A stretch of DNA of 32,709 bases, from NCBI GenBank assembly GCA_947374485.1, contig CANCCF010000027.1, forward strand, positions 1 to 32,709, in the 5' to 3' direction. The notes below the pieces were generated by a model. That model was not told the origin of the DNA. It saw only the letters and a list, made by a program, of their open reading frames with translations, and ran no database searches. Origin of the DNA: Comamonadaceae bacterium. GTDB lineage: Bacteria > Pseudomonadota > Gammaproteobacteria > Burkholderiales > Burkholderiaceae_C. The number at the start of each line of letters is the position of its first letter. Within the stretch, counting starts at the first letter, position 1. Below are positions 6,736 to 16,690 of the stretch, piece after piece. The position numbers were made by a program, and so were the translations under genes.

Positions 6736-8061
6736 TCAGGCAGCTGCTGGCGTGGCAGTGTCCAGGCGAATGCCCTCGACCTGGGCCACGTCGTGGTCAT
6801 AGCAGCGCGCAGCGCCCAGGAAGAACAGGGCCGCGAGCACGCTGAAGGCGGGCACCACGGCCATGGCCTGCTGCAGGCCCCACATGTCAGAGAGCACGCC
6901 CACCAGGAAGGGGCCAATGGCCAGGCCAAACAGGTTCTGGAACAGCGACAGCACGGCCGAGCCGGTGGAGCGCACGCCGGGGTGGATCACGTCAATCACA
7001 ATGCCCGAGACCACGCCCACGGTGCAGGTCATGAAGAAGCCGCCCAGCAGCACCAGCTTCAGTTGCGCAGCACCCGTCTGGCCGCTGGCGAAGGCCGCCA
7101 GAAACACCACCAGCGTGATGCCGCACAGCACGGCCAGCGAGGTCAGCTTGCTGCTGGGCTTGCGCTGGGCCAGGCGGTCCACCACATAGCCCCAGAACAC
7201 GCTGCCCAAGGCACCCACCAGCACGACCAATGCGGCCTGCTTGGAGGCCACATCGGGCGCCATGCCATGGAAGCGGTTCAGGTAGCTGGGCAACCAGGAC
7301 CAGACCGCTGACACCACGATGAGCTGCATGGCCGCGCCCAGGCACACCCACAAGAGGGTGCGGGTGCGCGCCAGCGTGGCGAAGATGTGGCGCAAGGTGC
7401 CACCGGCCGAGTGCGTGATCTGGTCGAGCTTGGGTGTCAGCGCCACGGTCTTGTAATCGCGCACCAGCAGGTACATCAGCGCCAGCACCAGGCCGGGCAC
7501 ACCGACCACGCCAAAGGCGGCCTTCCAGCCCCACTTTGCGGCAATGGCACCGCCCAGCACCACGCCCAGCACCGAGCCCAAAGAGGCGGCGGCAAAAAAG
7601 GCGCCGAGCAAGGCACCGCGCAGGCGCTTGGGGAACAGGCTGGCAATCAGTGCCGCGCCCACCGAGCCATAGCCCGCCTCACCCGCACCCACGGTGGCGC
7701 GGGCCACAAACAGTTGCGCGTAGCTGCCCGCAAACATGCAGGAAATGGTGGCAATGCTCCAGGTGGTGGCCATGATGAAAATGCTTTTGACGCGGCTCAT
7801 GCGGTCGGCCATCAGCGCAATCGGAATGCCCAGCACGGCCACCACCACCGAGATGATGGAGACCAGGCCGCCCAGCTCCTTGTCGCTCAGGTTCCACTCG
7901 GCCTTGATGTGCGGGAACAGCGAGACGATGACCTGGCGGTCAATGTAGTCAAAGAGCATCAGGCCAAAGGTCATGGCAAAGGCAAACCAGGCCTGCTTCT
8001 TGCCCATCAGGTAGCCGTCTTTGAGGTCCTGGGCACTCGTGGCGATGGTGGTGGTTGTCAT
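6736..8061 (-). CDS. MFS transporter, organic-anion uptake type
   Basis: The 441-residue protein has twelve predicted membrane segments and the MFS hallmarks: FDYIDRQVI in the first helix, the loop 2-3 motif ADRMSRVK, and GGGAIAAKWGWKAAF-like glycine-rich helix 5 features. It resembles the anion:cation symporter branch (aromatic or small organic acid uptake) that commonly sits in catabolic operons. The start is supported by GAGGAGA seven bases upstream. It lies 41 bases after the BKACE gene and 33 before the DsbA-like gene. Import of the pathway substrate is the natural role; export cannot be excluded. Confidence 0.85.
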   Translation of the reverse strand: MTTTTIATSAQDLKDGYLMGKKQAWFAFAMTFGLMLFDYIDRQVIVSLFPHIKAEWNLSDKELGGLVSIISVVVAVLGIPIALMADRMSRVKSIFIMATTWSIATISCMFAGSYAQLFVARATVGAGEAGYGSVGAALIASLFPKRLRGALLGAFFAAASLGSVLGVVLGGAIAAKWGWKAAFGVVGVPGLVLALMYLLVRDYKTVALTPKLDQITHSAGGTLRHIFATLARTRTLLWVCLGAAMQLIVVSAVWSWLPSYLNRFHGMAPDVASKQAALVVLVGALGSVFWGYVVDRLAQRKPSSKLTSLAVLCGITLVVFLAAFASGQTGAAQLKLVLLGGFFMTCTVGVVSGIVIDVIHPGVRSTGSAVLSLFQNLFGLAIGPFLVGVLSDMWGLQQAMAVVPAFSVLAALFFLGAARCYDHDVAQVEGIRLDTATPAAA

Positions 8062-8102
8062 GGTGTGTCTCCTCGTTTTATTTTTCAGATGACTGCGATG
8101 GC

Positions 8103-9140
8103 TCAGGCGGCCTGGAGGCGGCGGTTCGGCGCAAAGCCGTTGGCGGCCAGCGTTTCGTCCGCATCCTTGTAGAAGGTGCCGATCTTGTAGATTTCGCGCG
8201 CTTCCTTTGCATTGGCCACCGGGCGGCCCATCTCATTCGCAATGCGCACCAGCTGTTCGATCTGCTCCACGGTGCCCATCTTGCGCGAGCGGTCCTGCGT
8301 CCAGATGTTGTCCTCAATGCCGCAGCGCACGTGCAGGCCCATGGCAATCGCCATCGTGTTGATGGGCAGCACGTTGAGCATGGAGGTCTCCAGCGTCAGC
8401 ACCGCACCGTCCGGGCAGCCGCGCACAAAGTTGGCCAGGTTGTAGATGTTGGGCGCATCGAAGCCGCCACCAATGGCCACCCAGGTCAGGATCAGCGGCA
8501 CGTTGCAGGCACCCCGGCGCATGTTGCGCTCCACGGTTTCGAGCTGCGTGATGTTGGCCAGCTGGAAGTGGGTCTGGATGCCGTTGGCGGACAGGCGCTT
8601 GATGTGCTCTTCCACCCACTCCGGGCCTGCGGGAATGGTCATCTCGCGGTAGGCGCGGTAGTTGCCCGGCTCGGCCAGGCTGGTGCCTTTCAGGTCGGCG
8701 GGGCACATCTGCTCCACCACGTTCATCTGGTTGCTGTTGATGGCAATCGTCACCTGGTCGGGCGCGGGCTGCAGCTCGGCCAGCATGTGGCGGGTGTCGT
8801 CGCTCAGCCACTTGGCCACATCGCCATCGCTTTCGGGGGCGAAGGAGATGGAGCCGCCCACCTGCAAAATCATGTCGGGCACACGGGCACGGATGCCGGC
8901 CAGCAATTCGTTGAACATGGACAGGCGCTTGGAGCCTTTGCCATCGAGTTCACGCACATGCAGGTGCAGCACGGTGGCGCCCGCGTTGTAGCAGTCCACG
9001 GCCTTTTGCACGTGCTCTTCCATGGTGACGGGAATGTCTTCGGGAAAGTCGCTGGGCATCCACTCCGGGCCGTAGGGCGCGCAGGTGATGACAAGCTTTT
9101 GCTGGTTTTCAGGGAACAGCGATCCATCCATGAAGTTCAT
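8103..9140 (-). CDS. BKACE (DUF849) beta-keto acid cleavage enzyme
   Basis: The 345-residue protein is a TIM-barrel enzyme of the BKACE family, whose founder is 3-keto-5-aminohexanoate cleavage enzyme (Kce). These Zn enzymes react a beta-keto acid with acetyl-CoA to give acetoacetate and a new CoA ester. Visible family residues are the metal pair H59-x-H61 (LHLHVRE) and the R272-x-G-x-E276-D277 segment (VRCGIEDN) that supplies the third Zn ligand and the catalytic arginine and aspartate. It is longer than the roughly 275-310 residues usual for the family, with extra sequence between about residues 100 and 175. The start has AAAGGA upstream. It lies between the dioxygenase and MFS genes. The substrate side chain cannot be read from the sequence. 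Confidence 0.9.
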   Translation of the reverse strand: MNFMDGSLFPENQQKLVITCAPYGPEWMPSDFPEDIPVTMEEHVQKAVDCYNAGATVLHLHVRELDGKGSKRLSMFNELLAGIRARVPDMILQVGGSISFAPESDGDVAKWLSDDTRHMLAELQPAPDQVTIAINSNQMNVVEQMCPADLKGTSLAEPGNYRAYREMTIPAGPEWVEEHIKRLSANGIQTHFQLANITQLETVERNMRRGACNVPLILTWVAIGGGFDAPNIYNLANFVRGCPDGAVLTLETSMLNVLPINTMAIAMGLHVRCGIEDNIWTQDRSRKMGTVEQIEQLVRIANEMGRPVANAKEAREIYKIGTFYKDADETLAANGFAPNRRLQAA

Positions 9141-9172
9141 GATTTTTCCTTTGAAGGGGGGATGAGTGAAAG

Positions 9173-10030
9173 TTAAAAAGGCCTGTCGCCGACGATGGCG
9201 GCGCGTTCCATTTTTCGGTGGCAGGGCGGGTAATCCATCACCGCGTAGTGCTGGGTGCTGCGGTTGTCCCAGATGGCCACGCTGAAGGGCTTCCAGCGCC
9301 AGCGCACCTGGTATTCGGGGATGGCGGCCTGGGCAATCAGGTACTGCAACAAGTCCCCACCGGCCTGGTTGTAGTCCTGGCCGTAGCGCACACGGCCCTG
9401 GTTGTGGAAGTTCACCAGGTGGGTCGTGAAGGCGTTCACAAACAGTGTCTTCTCACCCGTCTCGGGGTGGGTGCGCACCACCGGGTGCTCGGCATCGGGG
9501 TACTGGGCGCGCAGGGCCAGGCGCTTCTCTTGCGGGAACTGCGCAGCAAAGGAGCTGTTGAAACTGTGGTTGGCCCACAGGCCCTCGATTTGCTGCTTCA
9601 CGTATTCCGGCAGCTTCTCATAGGCCAGCACCATGTTGGCCCACATGGTGTCGCCACCCACGGGTGGGCATTCGATGCAGCGCAGCACGCAGCCCAGCGC
9701 CGGGGTCTCGCGCCAGGTGCCGTCGGTGTGCCAGGCGTTCTCGTAGCGGTCGGGCGGGTTGTCCGGGCTTTTGTATATCTGCACCAGGCCCGGTGCATCG
9801 GGGTGGCTGGGCACCATGGGGTGCGTCTCCAGCGCGCCCAGGCGCTGGGCAAAGGCCATGTGGTCGTGGCGCGAGAGTTTGTCCAGCGTCTGGTCGCGCA
9901 GGAAGAGCACGCGGTGCTGGAGCAGCGCCGCGTGGATCTCCTGGAACAGGCCGTCGTCGCGCACGGCATCGCCCAGGTTCACGTCCAGCAGTTCGGCGCC
10001 GATGGCACAGGTGAGTGCTTCGATCTTCAT
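9173..10030 (-). CDS. TauD/TfdA-family Fe(II)/2-oxoglutarate dioxygenase
   Basis: The 285-residue protein has the complete iron triad of the family: H101-x-D103 (WHTDGTW) and H261 (STQHYAV), with R272 eleven residues later as the likely 2-oxoglutarate carboxylate ligand. Length and order match TauD, TfdA and related hydroxylases, which oxidise sulfonates, aryloxyacetates, alkyl sulfates or betaine-type compounds. The start has GGAG eight bases upstream. It is 21 bases after the quinone oxidoreductase gene and 32 before BKACE. It probably makes the first oxidative attack on the imported substrate, releasing a leaving group such as sulfite or producing a hydroxy acid; which one is not visible. 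Confidence 0.9.
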   Translation of the reverse strand: MKIEALTCAIGAELLDVNLGDAVRDDGLFQEIHAALLQHRVLFLRDQTLDKLSRHDHMAFAQRLGALETHPMVPSHPDAPGLVQIYKSPDNPPDRYENAWHTDGTWRETPALGCVLRCIECPPVGGDTMWANMVLAYEKLPEYVKQQIEGLWANHSFNSSFAAQFPQEKRLALRAQYPDAEHPVVRTHPETGEKTLFVNAFTTHLVNFHNQGRVRYGQDYNQAGGDLLQYLIAQAAIPEYQVRWRWKPFSVAIWDNRSTQHYAVMDYPPCHRKMERAAIVGDRPF

Positions 10031-10051
10031 GGTCTTGTCTCCGGTGTCTTT

Positions 10052-11035
10052 TTATGCGGGGATGAAGATGGACGAGCCGGTGGTGCGTCCGGCTTCCATG
10101 TCGCGGTGGGCCTGCTGCGCGTCTTCCAGGGCGTAGCGCTGGTTGATCTCGATCTGGATGCGCCCGGCCGCCACATGGCCAAACAACTCGCCCGACAAAT
10201 CAGCGCGCTCTTGCGGGTCGGCAATGTAGTCGGCCAGTGCCGGACGCGTCACAAACAGCGAACCCTTCATGGCCAGCTGCATGGCTTCAAAGGGCGGTGT
10301 GGGGCCAGACGCGGTGCCAAAGCACACCAGCAGGCCACGGCGCTTGAGCGAATCGAGCGAGGCGGCAAAGGTGCTCTTGCCCACGCTGTCGAACACCACA
10401 TGGGCGCCCACGCCGTCGGTGATCTCGCGCACGCGCTTGGCAATGTCTTCACGCTGGTAGACGATGACGTGGTCGCAGCCGTGGGCTTTGGCGATGGCTG
10501 CTTTCTCGTCGCTGGAGACCGATCCAATCACGTTCAGGCCCAGCAGCTTGGCCCACTGGCTCACGATCAGACCCACGCCCCCGGCGGCAGCGTGCAGCAG
10601 GATGGTGTTGCGCGCCTGCAGGGGCCAGATGCGGCGCATCAGGTAGGCGGCGGTAAGGCCGCGCATGGTCATGGCAGCTGCGGTCTCGCAGCTGATGGCA
10701 TCGGGCAGCTTGATCAGCGGGGCGGCGGCAATCAGGCGCTCGGTACTGTAGGCACCCAGGGTGTTGTGGGCACCGGTGTAGGTCACACGGTCGCCCACCT
10801 GCACGGTGAGCACCCCCTCGCCCACCGCTTCCACCACACCGGCGGCCTCGGTGCCCACGCCCGAGGGGAGTGGTGCCGGGTACAGGCCGCTGCGGAAATA
10901 GCTGTCGGCAAAATTCAGGCCAATGGCCTCGTGGCGCAGGCGCACCTGGCCGGGGCCGGGCTGGCCGACTTCGAGCTGTTCCTGCTGCAGCACGTCGGGG
11001 CCGCCGGTGGTGTGAAAGCGTATGACTTTTGCCAT
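10052..11035 (-). CDS. Zinc-independent quinone oxidoreductase / enoyl-reductase-like MDR protein
   Basis: The 327-residue protein is a medium-chain dehydrogenase of the QOR (quinone oxidoreductase) branch. The N-terminal catalytic domain has GLNFADSYFRSGLYP and PSGVGTEAAG, and the NADPH-binding Rossmann domain has AAGGVG at 150-155. The zinc ligands of alcohol dehydrogenases are absent. Such enzymes reduce quinones or alpha,beta-unsaturated carbonyls with NADPH. The start has AGGAGA seven bases upstream. It is the promoter-proximal gene of the eight-gene minus-strand run, divergent from the AraC gene with 151 bases between. In the pathway it could reduce an enone or enoyl intermediate. Confidence 0.87.
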   Translation of the reverse strand: MAKVIRFHTTGGPDVLQQEQLEVGQPGPGQVRLRHEAIGLNFADSYFRSGLYPAPLPSGVGTEAAGVVEAVGEGVLTVQVGDRVTYTGAHNTLGAYSTERLIAAAPLIKLPDAISCETAAAMTMRGLTAAYLMRRIWPLQARNTILLHAAAGGVGLIVSQWAKLLGLNVIGSVSSDEKAAIAKAHGCDHVIVYQREDIAKRVREITDGVGAHVVFDSVGKSTFAASLDSLKRRGLLVCFGTASGPTPPFEAMQLAMKGSLFVTRPALADYIADPQERADLSGELFGHVAAGRIQIEINQRYALEDAQQAHRDMEAGRTTGSSIFIPA

Positions 11036-11053
11036 GGGTGTCTCCTGTTGTCA

Positions 11054-11071
11054 GACGGAACCCGGTCCGTC
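11054..11071. promoter_or_regulatory. Perfect dyad in the leader of the catabolic operon
   Basis: GACGGA and TCCGTC form a perfect 6-base inverted repeat with a 6-base spacer, 18 to 35 bases before the quinone oxidoreductase ATG. A minus-strand TACATT (11091-11086) lies just upstream as a possible -10 box. The dyad could be an operator over the transcription start or an mRNA hairpin; AraC-family proteins usually prefer direct repeats, so a second regulator is possible. Confidence 0.4.
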
Positions 11072-11111
11072 CGGTTGGTGTATGGAATGTAGAAGACGGC
11101 CCGGATATGTG

Positions 11112-11139
11112 TTTATCTTTACACGACTATTGGTTTACA
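11112..11139. promoter_or_regulatory. TTTACA direct repeats, candidate AraC-regulator site
   Basis: Two copies of TTTACA occur at 11118-11123 and 11134-11139, 16 bases apart, preceded by a related TTTATC at 11112. The stretch is AT-rich against its surroundings and lies between the divergent AraC gene and the minus-strand operon. Direct repeats of this kind near an araC-type gene are a usual binding-site layout. The second copy could instead be a -35 element. Function is inferred from position. Confidence 0.35.
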
Positions 11140-11186
11140 TTTCGTGACTCAGGCACGCCAGAACCACCGCTTCAAGGGTAAACACT

Positions 11187-12227
11187 ATGCCGCTGAAAAA
11201 GAAGACCACCGGAGACACCCAGGTCCGCTCCGCCGTACTGGCGCACTACCTCGAGGTGTGCGAGCGATTGGGCCTGAACCCGCAAAGCCTGCTGGGCAAA
11301 GTGGGCCTGAGCCGTGCCACCCTCAAGACTGCGGATCAGCAAATCCCCCTGCGTGCCGCCGTCGACCTGCTGGAGCTTTCCGCGCAGGCCGCACAGTGCG
11401 AAAGCTTTGGCCTGCTGATGGCCGAGGCGCGGCAGTTCTCGGACCTGGGGCCGGTGAGCCTGCTGCTCACACACCAGCGCACCGTGCGCGATGCCATCCA
11501 CACCACCATGCAGTACCGCCACCTGCTCAATGAGGGCCTGGCCATGCATGTGGAAGACACCGGCAAGCTCACGCTGGTGCGCGAAGAAGTCATCAGCGCC
11601 GGTTCACGCTCTTCGCGCCAGGCCAATGAGCTGGCGGTGGCGGTGCTGTGCAATATGTTTCGCGCACTCATTGACCCGCTGTGGCACCCGCAGAGCGTGA
11701 ATTTTGTGCATGCGGCACCCGCCAACCTGGAGGTGCACAAGCGGGTGTTTCGCTGCAAGTTGCAGTTCGACATGGACTTTCATGGCATGGTCTGCGCCAC
11801 CAGCGACCTGGAGCAAGCCATCCCCGTGGCCGACCCGGTGATGGCGCGCTATGCACAGAGTTTCATCGAGGCCATACCGGGCAACAGCGGCAGCAGTTCG
11901 GTGCTGCTGGAGGTGCGCAAATCCATCTATCTGCTGCTGCCCATGGGGCGCGCCAGCGTGGAGCAGATCGCCAGGACCCTGGGCATGAATGTGCGCACCC
12001 TGCAGCGCCGCCTGGGCGAAGACGGCGAGACTTTTTCAGGCGTCATCAACGCCGTGCGCATGGAACTGGCAAAGCGCTACATCGCCAACCCCAAGTACCC
12101 GCTGGGCCGCATTGCCGAGCTGCTGGGCTACTCCAACCACAGCGCTTTCACGCGCTGGTTCATTGCGCAGTTCAAGCAGACGCCGCAGGCGGTGCGCGCG
12201 CACCATACCAGCTTGCTGCTGCTGTGA
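11187..12227 (+). CDS. AraC-family transcriptional regulator (OruR/ArgR-like, Arabinose_bd type)
   Basis: The 346-residue protein has the two-domain layout of this subgroup: an N-terminal ligand-sensing domain of about 200 residues (type PF12625, with LLTHQRTVRDAIHTTMQYR) and a C-terminal double helix-turn-helix from about residue 240. The first DNA-reading helix region is ASVEQIARTLGMNVRTLQRRL, and the second contains IAELLGYSNHSAFTRWF, the best conserved AraC signature. The ATG at 11187 has AAGGG about eight bases upstream. Located between the divergent eight-gene run and the porin-ligase-thiolase genes, it is the obvious activator of both arms, with the pathway substrate or an intermediate as inducer. 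Confidence 0.9.
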   Translation: MPLKKKTTGDTQVRSAVLAHYLEVCERLGLNPQSLLGKVGLSRATLKTADQQIPLRAAVDLLELSAQAAQCESFGLLMAEARQFSDLGPVSLLLTHQRTVRDAIHTTMQYRHLLNEGLAMHVEDTGKLTLVREEVISAGSRSSRQANELAVAVLCNMFRALIDPLWHPQSVNFVHAAPANLEVHKRVFRCKLQFDMDFHGMVCATSDLEQAIPVADPVMARYAQSFIEAIPGNSGSSSVLLEVRKSIYLLLPMGRASVEQIARTLGMNVRTLQRRLGEDGETFSGVINAVRMELAKRYIANPKYPLGRIAELLGYSNHSAFTRWFIAQFKQTPQAVRAHHTSLLLL

Positions 12228-12415
12228 ATGGCGGTGCCAGGGCGCTCCTAGGGTTTACCTCAGGTTGCGGGTCTTTGTCATGAAAAGGAAACTCGCTGTC
12301 ACGAATTGACAAGAGGATTTCCCGCCGCAAGTGAAGAATCCGCCCATGCCCCAGCCGACCGAGGCGCGGACATACGAGTTTCGCAACAACACACTGACCC
12401 AAGAGAGACAACCAC

Positions 12416-13564
12416 ATGAAAAAAAATCTGATCTGCCTGGCCGCCCTGGCCGCCTGCGCTTCGAGCTTTGCCCAAGTCACCATCACCGGCACCATGGCCT
12501 ATGGCTACCGTGCGGGCACCTACCTGGTGACACCTGCTGGCGTGCGTTTTGACAACCTGGCGGGTGGTGCCACCCGCAACAACACCAATGCCTTGCTGGG
12601 CAAAACCACCGACAGCGGCGGCCTGGGTGTGGACACTTCCGACATCAACTTCAACTTCTCCGAAGACCTGGGCGGCGGCATGGCCCTCAAAGGCAAGCTC
12701 GGCCTGGTGGGCGCGGACCGTGGCGGCGCCAACGTCATCAACGGCTATACCGGCAATTCCGCTGCCAGCGTGAGCGGTGGCGACGCCAGCATGAGCCTGA
12801 GCAGCAGCGTGGGCACGCTGACCCTGCTCACTGCCCTGTTTCCCGACTATGTGAGCGGCAGCTTTGGCGGCACCGCCGCTGTGGGCGGCGTGGACATGAG
12901 CAACAAGGTGACCCTGCCCCGCGCCGAGCGCGACGGCGTGATGTTCAACTTTGCGCCTATCAACGGCTTTGTGCCCTCGGTGTTCCAGGTGGAGGCCAAT
13001 GCACTGCCCGGCCTGGCCTACCCCGTGGCCGCCGGTGTACCGCTGGGCCTGGGCGTGGGCTCGTCGGGTGCCCCCACCACCATCAACCAGCGCCAGACCG
13101 GCGTGGGTGTGACCTATGGCAATGGCAAGCTCGTCGTAAATGCCCAGTACGTCTCGGCCGACAACCGTTATGACGGCCAGAACACCAGCGTGACCGATGT
13201 GCAGCGCCTGAGTGGCAACTACAACTTCGGTGTGGCCAAGGTGGGCGCAGCGCTGGAAATTGACAACACCATGACCGGCGGCAAGCTGCAAATGGCCAAC
13301 TACGTGGTGGCCGTGCCGCTGGGCGCACTCAAGCTCAGCGCCAACTACACCACCTGGGACCTGAACGGCATGACCGCGCCGGTTCAGGTGGGTGCCGGGC
13401 CCGCTGTGCTCAAGAACGGCGGCAAGAGCGGCTACGGCATCGCTGCAGACTACGCCCTGAGCAAGAACACCCACATCCTGGCCAACTACGCCAACTGGGA
13501 ATATGTGGTGGGTGCGGGCTCGCACAGCTCTGAGACCAATTTGCTGCTGTCTTACTCCTTCTAA
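12416..13564 (+). CDS. General porin (betaproteobacterial trimeric type)
   Basis: The 382-residue product has a signal peptide (MKKNLICLAALAACASSFAQ) and the mature start VTITGTMAYGYRAG of neisserial/burkholderial porins (Porin_4 type). Regularly spaced amphipathic strands follow, and the chain ends LLLSYSF with the terminal phenylalanine needed for outer-membrane assembly. The ATG is preceded by GAGAGA. It follows the AraC gene by 188 bases, which hold a TTGACA at 12306-12311 without a convincing -10 box, and is only 11 bases before the ligase gene. Placement in the cluster suggests a porin dedicated to entry of the catabolic substrate. Confidence 0.9.
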   Translation: MKKNLICLAALAACASSFAQVTITGTMAYGYRAGTYLVTPAGVRFDNLAGGATRNNTNALLGKTTDSGGLGVDTSDINFNFSEDLGGGMALKGKLGLVGADRGGANVINGYTGNSAASVSGGDASMSLSSSVGTLTLLTALFPDYVSGSFGGTAAVGGVDMSNKVTLPRAERDGVMFNFAPINGFVPSVFQVEANALPGLAYPVAAGVPLGLGVGSSGAPTTINQRQTGVGVTYGNGKLVVNAQYVSADNRYDGQNTSVTDVQRLSGNYNFGVAKVGAALEIDNTMTGGKLQMANYVVAVPLGALKLSANYTTWDLNGMTAPVQVGAGPAVLKNGGKSGYGIAADYALSKNTHILANYANWEYVVGAGSHSSETNLLLSYSF

Positions 13565-13575
13565 CCAGGCGCGCC

Positions 13576-15198
<1,623 letters not shown>

Positions 15199-15241
15199 AC
15201 GCGTATCTGCCACCATTGGAGACCAACGAAAAGGAAATGCC

Positions 15242-16426
15242 ATGTCCCGTGAAGTCGTTATCGTCAGCGCCGTGCGCACCGCCATTGGCACCTTTGGCGG
15301 CAGCCTCAAAGACAGCCCGCCCACGGCACTGGCCGCGCAGGTGGTGCGCGAGTCGCTTGCGCGCGCCAGCGTGGCAGGCACGGATGTGGGCCATGTGGTG
15401 TTCGGCCAGGTGGTGCACACCGAGCCCAAAGACATGTACCTGGCGCGCGTGGCCGCCCTGGGCGGTGGCTGTGGCGAGAGTACACCGGCGTACAACGTCA
15501 ACCGCCTGTGCGGCTCGGGTCTGCAGGCCATTCTGAACGCGAGCCAGAGCATCCTGCTGGGCGACACCGATATTGCCATCGGCGGCGGGGCCGAGGTGAT
15601 GAGCCGCGTGCCCTTCGCCTCGCTCAATATGCGCTGGGGTGCGCGCATGGGCGACAGCACGATGGTGGACATGCTGGCGGCCACCCTGCATGACCCCTTT
15701 CACAACATCCACATGGGCGTGACGGCTGAAAACGTGGCCGCCCGCTACGGCATCAGCCGCGCCATGCAGGACGCGCTGGCACTGGAGAGCCACAACCGCG
15801 CGCAGCGCGCCACCGAGGCGGGCTATTTCACCTCGCAGATCACCCCGGTGCTGCAGAAGACCCGCAAGGGCGAGGTGGCCTTCCAGACCGACGAGCACTT
15901 CCGCCCCAACTGCAGAGCGGAAGAACTGGCCCGACTCAAGCCGGTGTTCCAGAAAGAAAACGGCACGGTGACGGCGGGCAATGCCTCCGGCATCAACGAT
16001 GCCGCAGCCGCCGTGGTGCTGATGGAAGCCGGCACCGCACGGTCGCGCGGCCTCAAGGCCATGGGCCGCCTGGTGAGCTATGCCCACACCGGCCTGGACC
16101 CCAAAATCATGGGCATGGGCCCGGTGTCGGCCTCGCGCCTGGCCCTGCAAAAGGCAGGCCTGAAGGCGGCGGACATGGATGTGGTCGAGGCCAACGAGGC
16201 CTTTGCTGCGCAGGCCTGTGCCGTGGCGCGCGAGCTCGACCTCGACCCGGCCCGCGTCAACCCCAACGGCTCGGGCATTTCACTGGGCCACCCCATAGGC
16301 GCCACCGGGGCCTTGATTACCGTAAAGGCCTTGTATGAGCTGGAGCGCGTGCAAGGCCGCTACGCGCTGGTCACCATGTGCATAGGCGGCGGGCAAGGGA
16401 TTGCCGCTATTTTCGAGCGGCCCTAA
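15242..16426 (+). CDS. Thiolase (acetyl-CoA C-acyltransferase)
   Basis: The 394-residue enzyme has the complete thiolase triad: nucleophile C90 in NRLCGSGLQA, H350 in SLGHPIGATGA and C380 in TMCIGGGQG, together with NEAF at 318-321. Length is typical of biosynthetic/degradative type II thiolases. It cleaves beta-ketoacyl-CoA, such as acetoacetyl-CoA, with CoA. I chose the ATG at 15242 because AAGGAAA lies just upstream and homologues start MSREVVIVSA-like; the open frame upstream only shadows the ligase gene. It follows the ligase by 43 bases and is the last clear member of the plus-strand arm. It would return acetoacetyl-CoA from the pathway to acetyl-CoA. Confidence 0.92.
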   Translation: MSREVVIVSAVRTAIGTFGGSLKDSPPTALAAQVVRESLARASVAGTDVGHVVFGQVVHTEPKDMYLARVAALGGGCGESTPAYNVNRLCGSGLQAILNASQSILLGDTDIAIGGGAEVMSRVPFASLNMRWGARMGDSTMVDMLAATLHDPFHNIHMGVTAENVAARYGISRAMQDALALESHNRAQRATEAGYFTSQITPVLQKTRKGEVAFQTDEHFRPNCRAEELARLKPVFQKENGTVTAGNASGINDAAAAVVLMEAGTARSRGLKAMGRLVSYAHTGLDPKIMGMGPVSASRLALQKAGLKAADMDVVEANEAFAAQACAVARELDLDPARVNPNGSGISLGHPIGATGALITVKALYELERVQGRYALVTMCIGGGQGIAAIFERP

Positions 16427-16463
16427 GATGTCAGCCTGAACGGCCCACCCACAGGAGTTGCCC

Positions 16464-16685
16464 ATGTTCCCTGAATACCGCGACCTGATCACCCAGCTCA
16501 AAACCAGTGACCACCATTTCGGGCGCCTGTTTGACCAGCACAACAGCCTGGACCAAAAAATCAAGAACATGGAAGCCCGCATTGAAACGGGCACCCATGA
16601 GGCCATCGAGGCCCTGAAAAAAGAAAAACTGTTGCTCAAAGACCAGCTCTACGGCATTTTGCGCAAGGCCAGCAACCCGGCTTGA
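16464..16685 (+). CDS. YdcH-like small coiled-coil protein (DUF465)
   Basis: The 73-residue charged, helical protein begins MFPEYRDLITQLK and contains HFGRLFDQHNSLDQKI, both characteristic of the YdcH/DUF465 family. Heptad-like spacing suggests a coiled coil over most of its length. The ATG at 16464 has a strong AGGAG site six bases away, which rules out the in-frame TTG two codons earlier. It follows the thiolase gene by 37 bases and might be co-transcribed. The cellular function of this family is unknown. Confidence 0.85.
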   Translation: MFPEYRDLITQLKTSDHHFGRLFDQHNSLDQKIKNMEARIETGTHEAIEALKKEKLLLKDQLYGILRKASNPA

Positions 16686-16690
16686 GGGCC

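Noticed and set aside
9218..11092. Long plus-strand open frame (624 codons) opposite the dioxygenase and quinone oxidoreductase genes
   Set aside because: It is antisense to two genes with complete catalytic motifs and its own translation shows no conserved family.
12306..12334. TTGACA as porin promoter
   Set aside because: The -35 is perfect but no -10-like hexamer lies at 16-18 bases (AAGTGA at 17), so I do not list it as a promoter.
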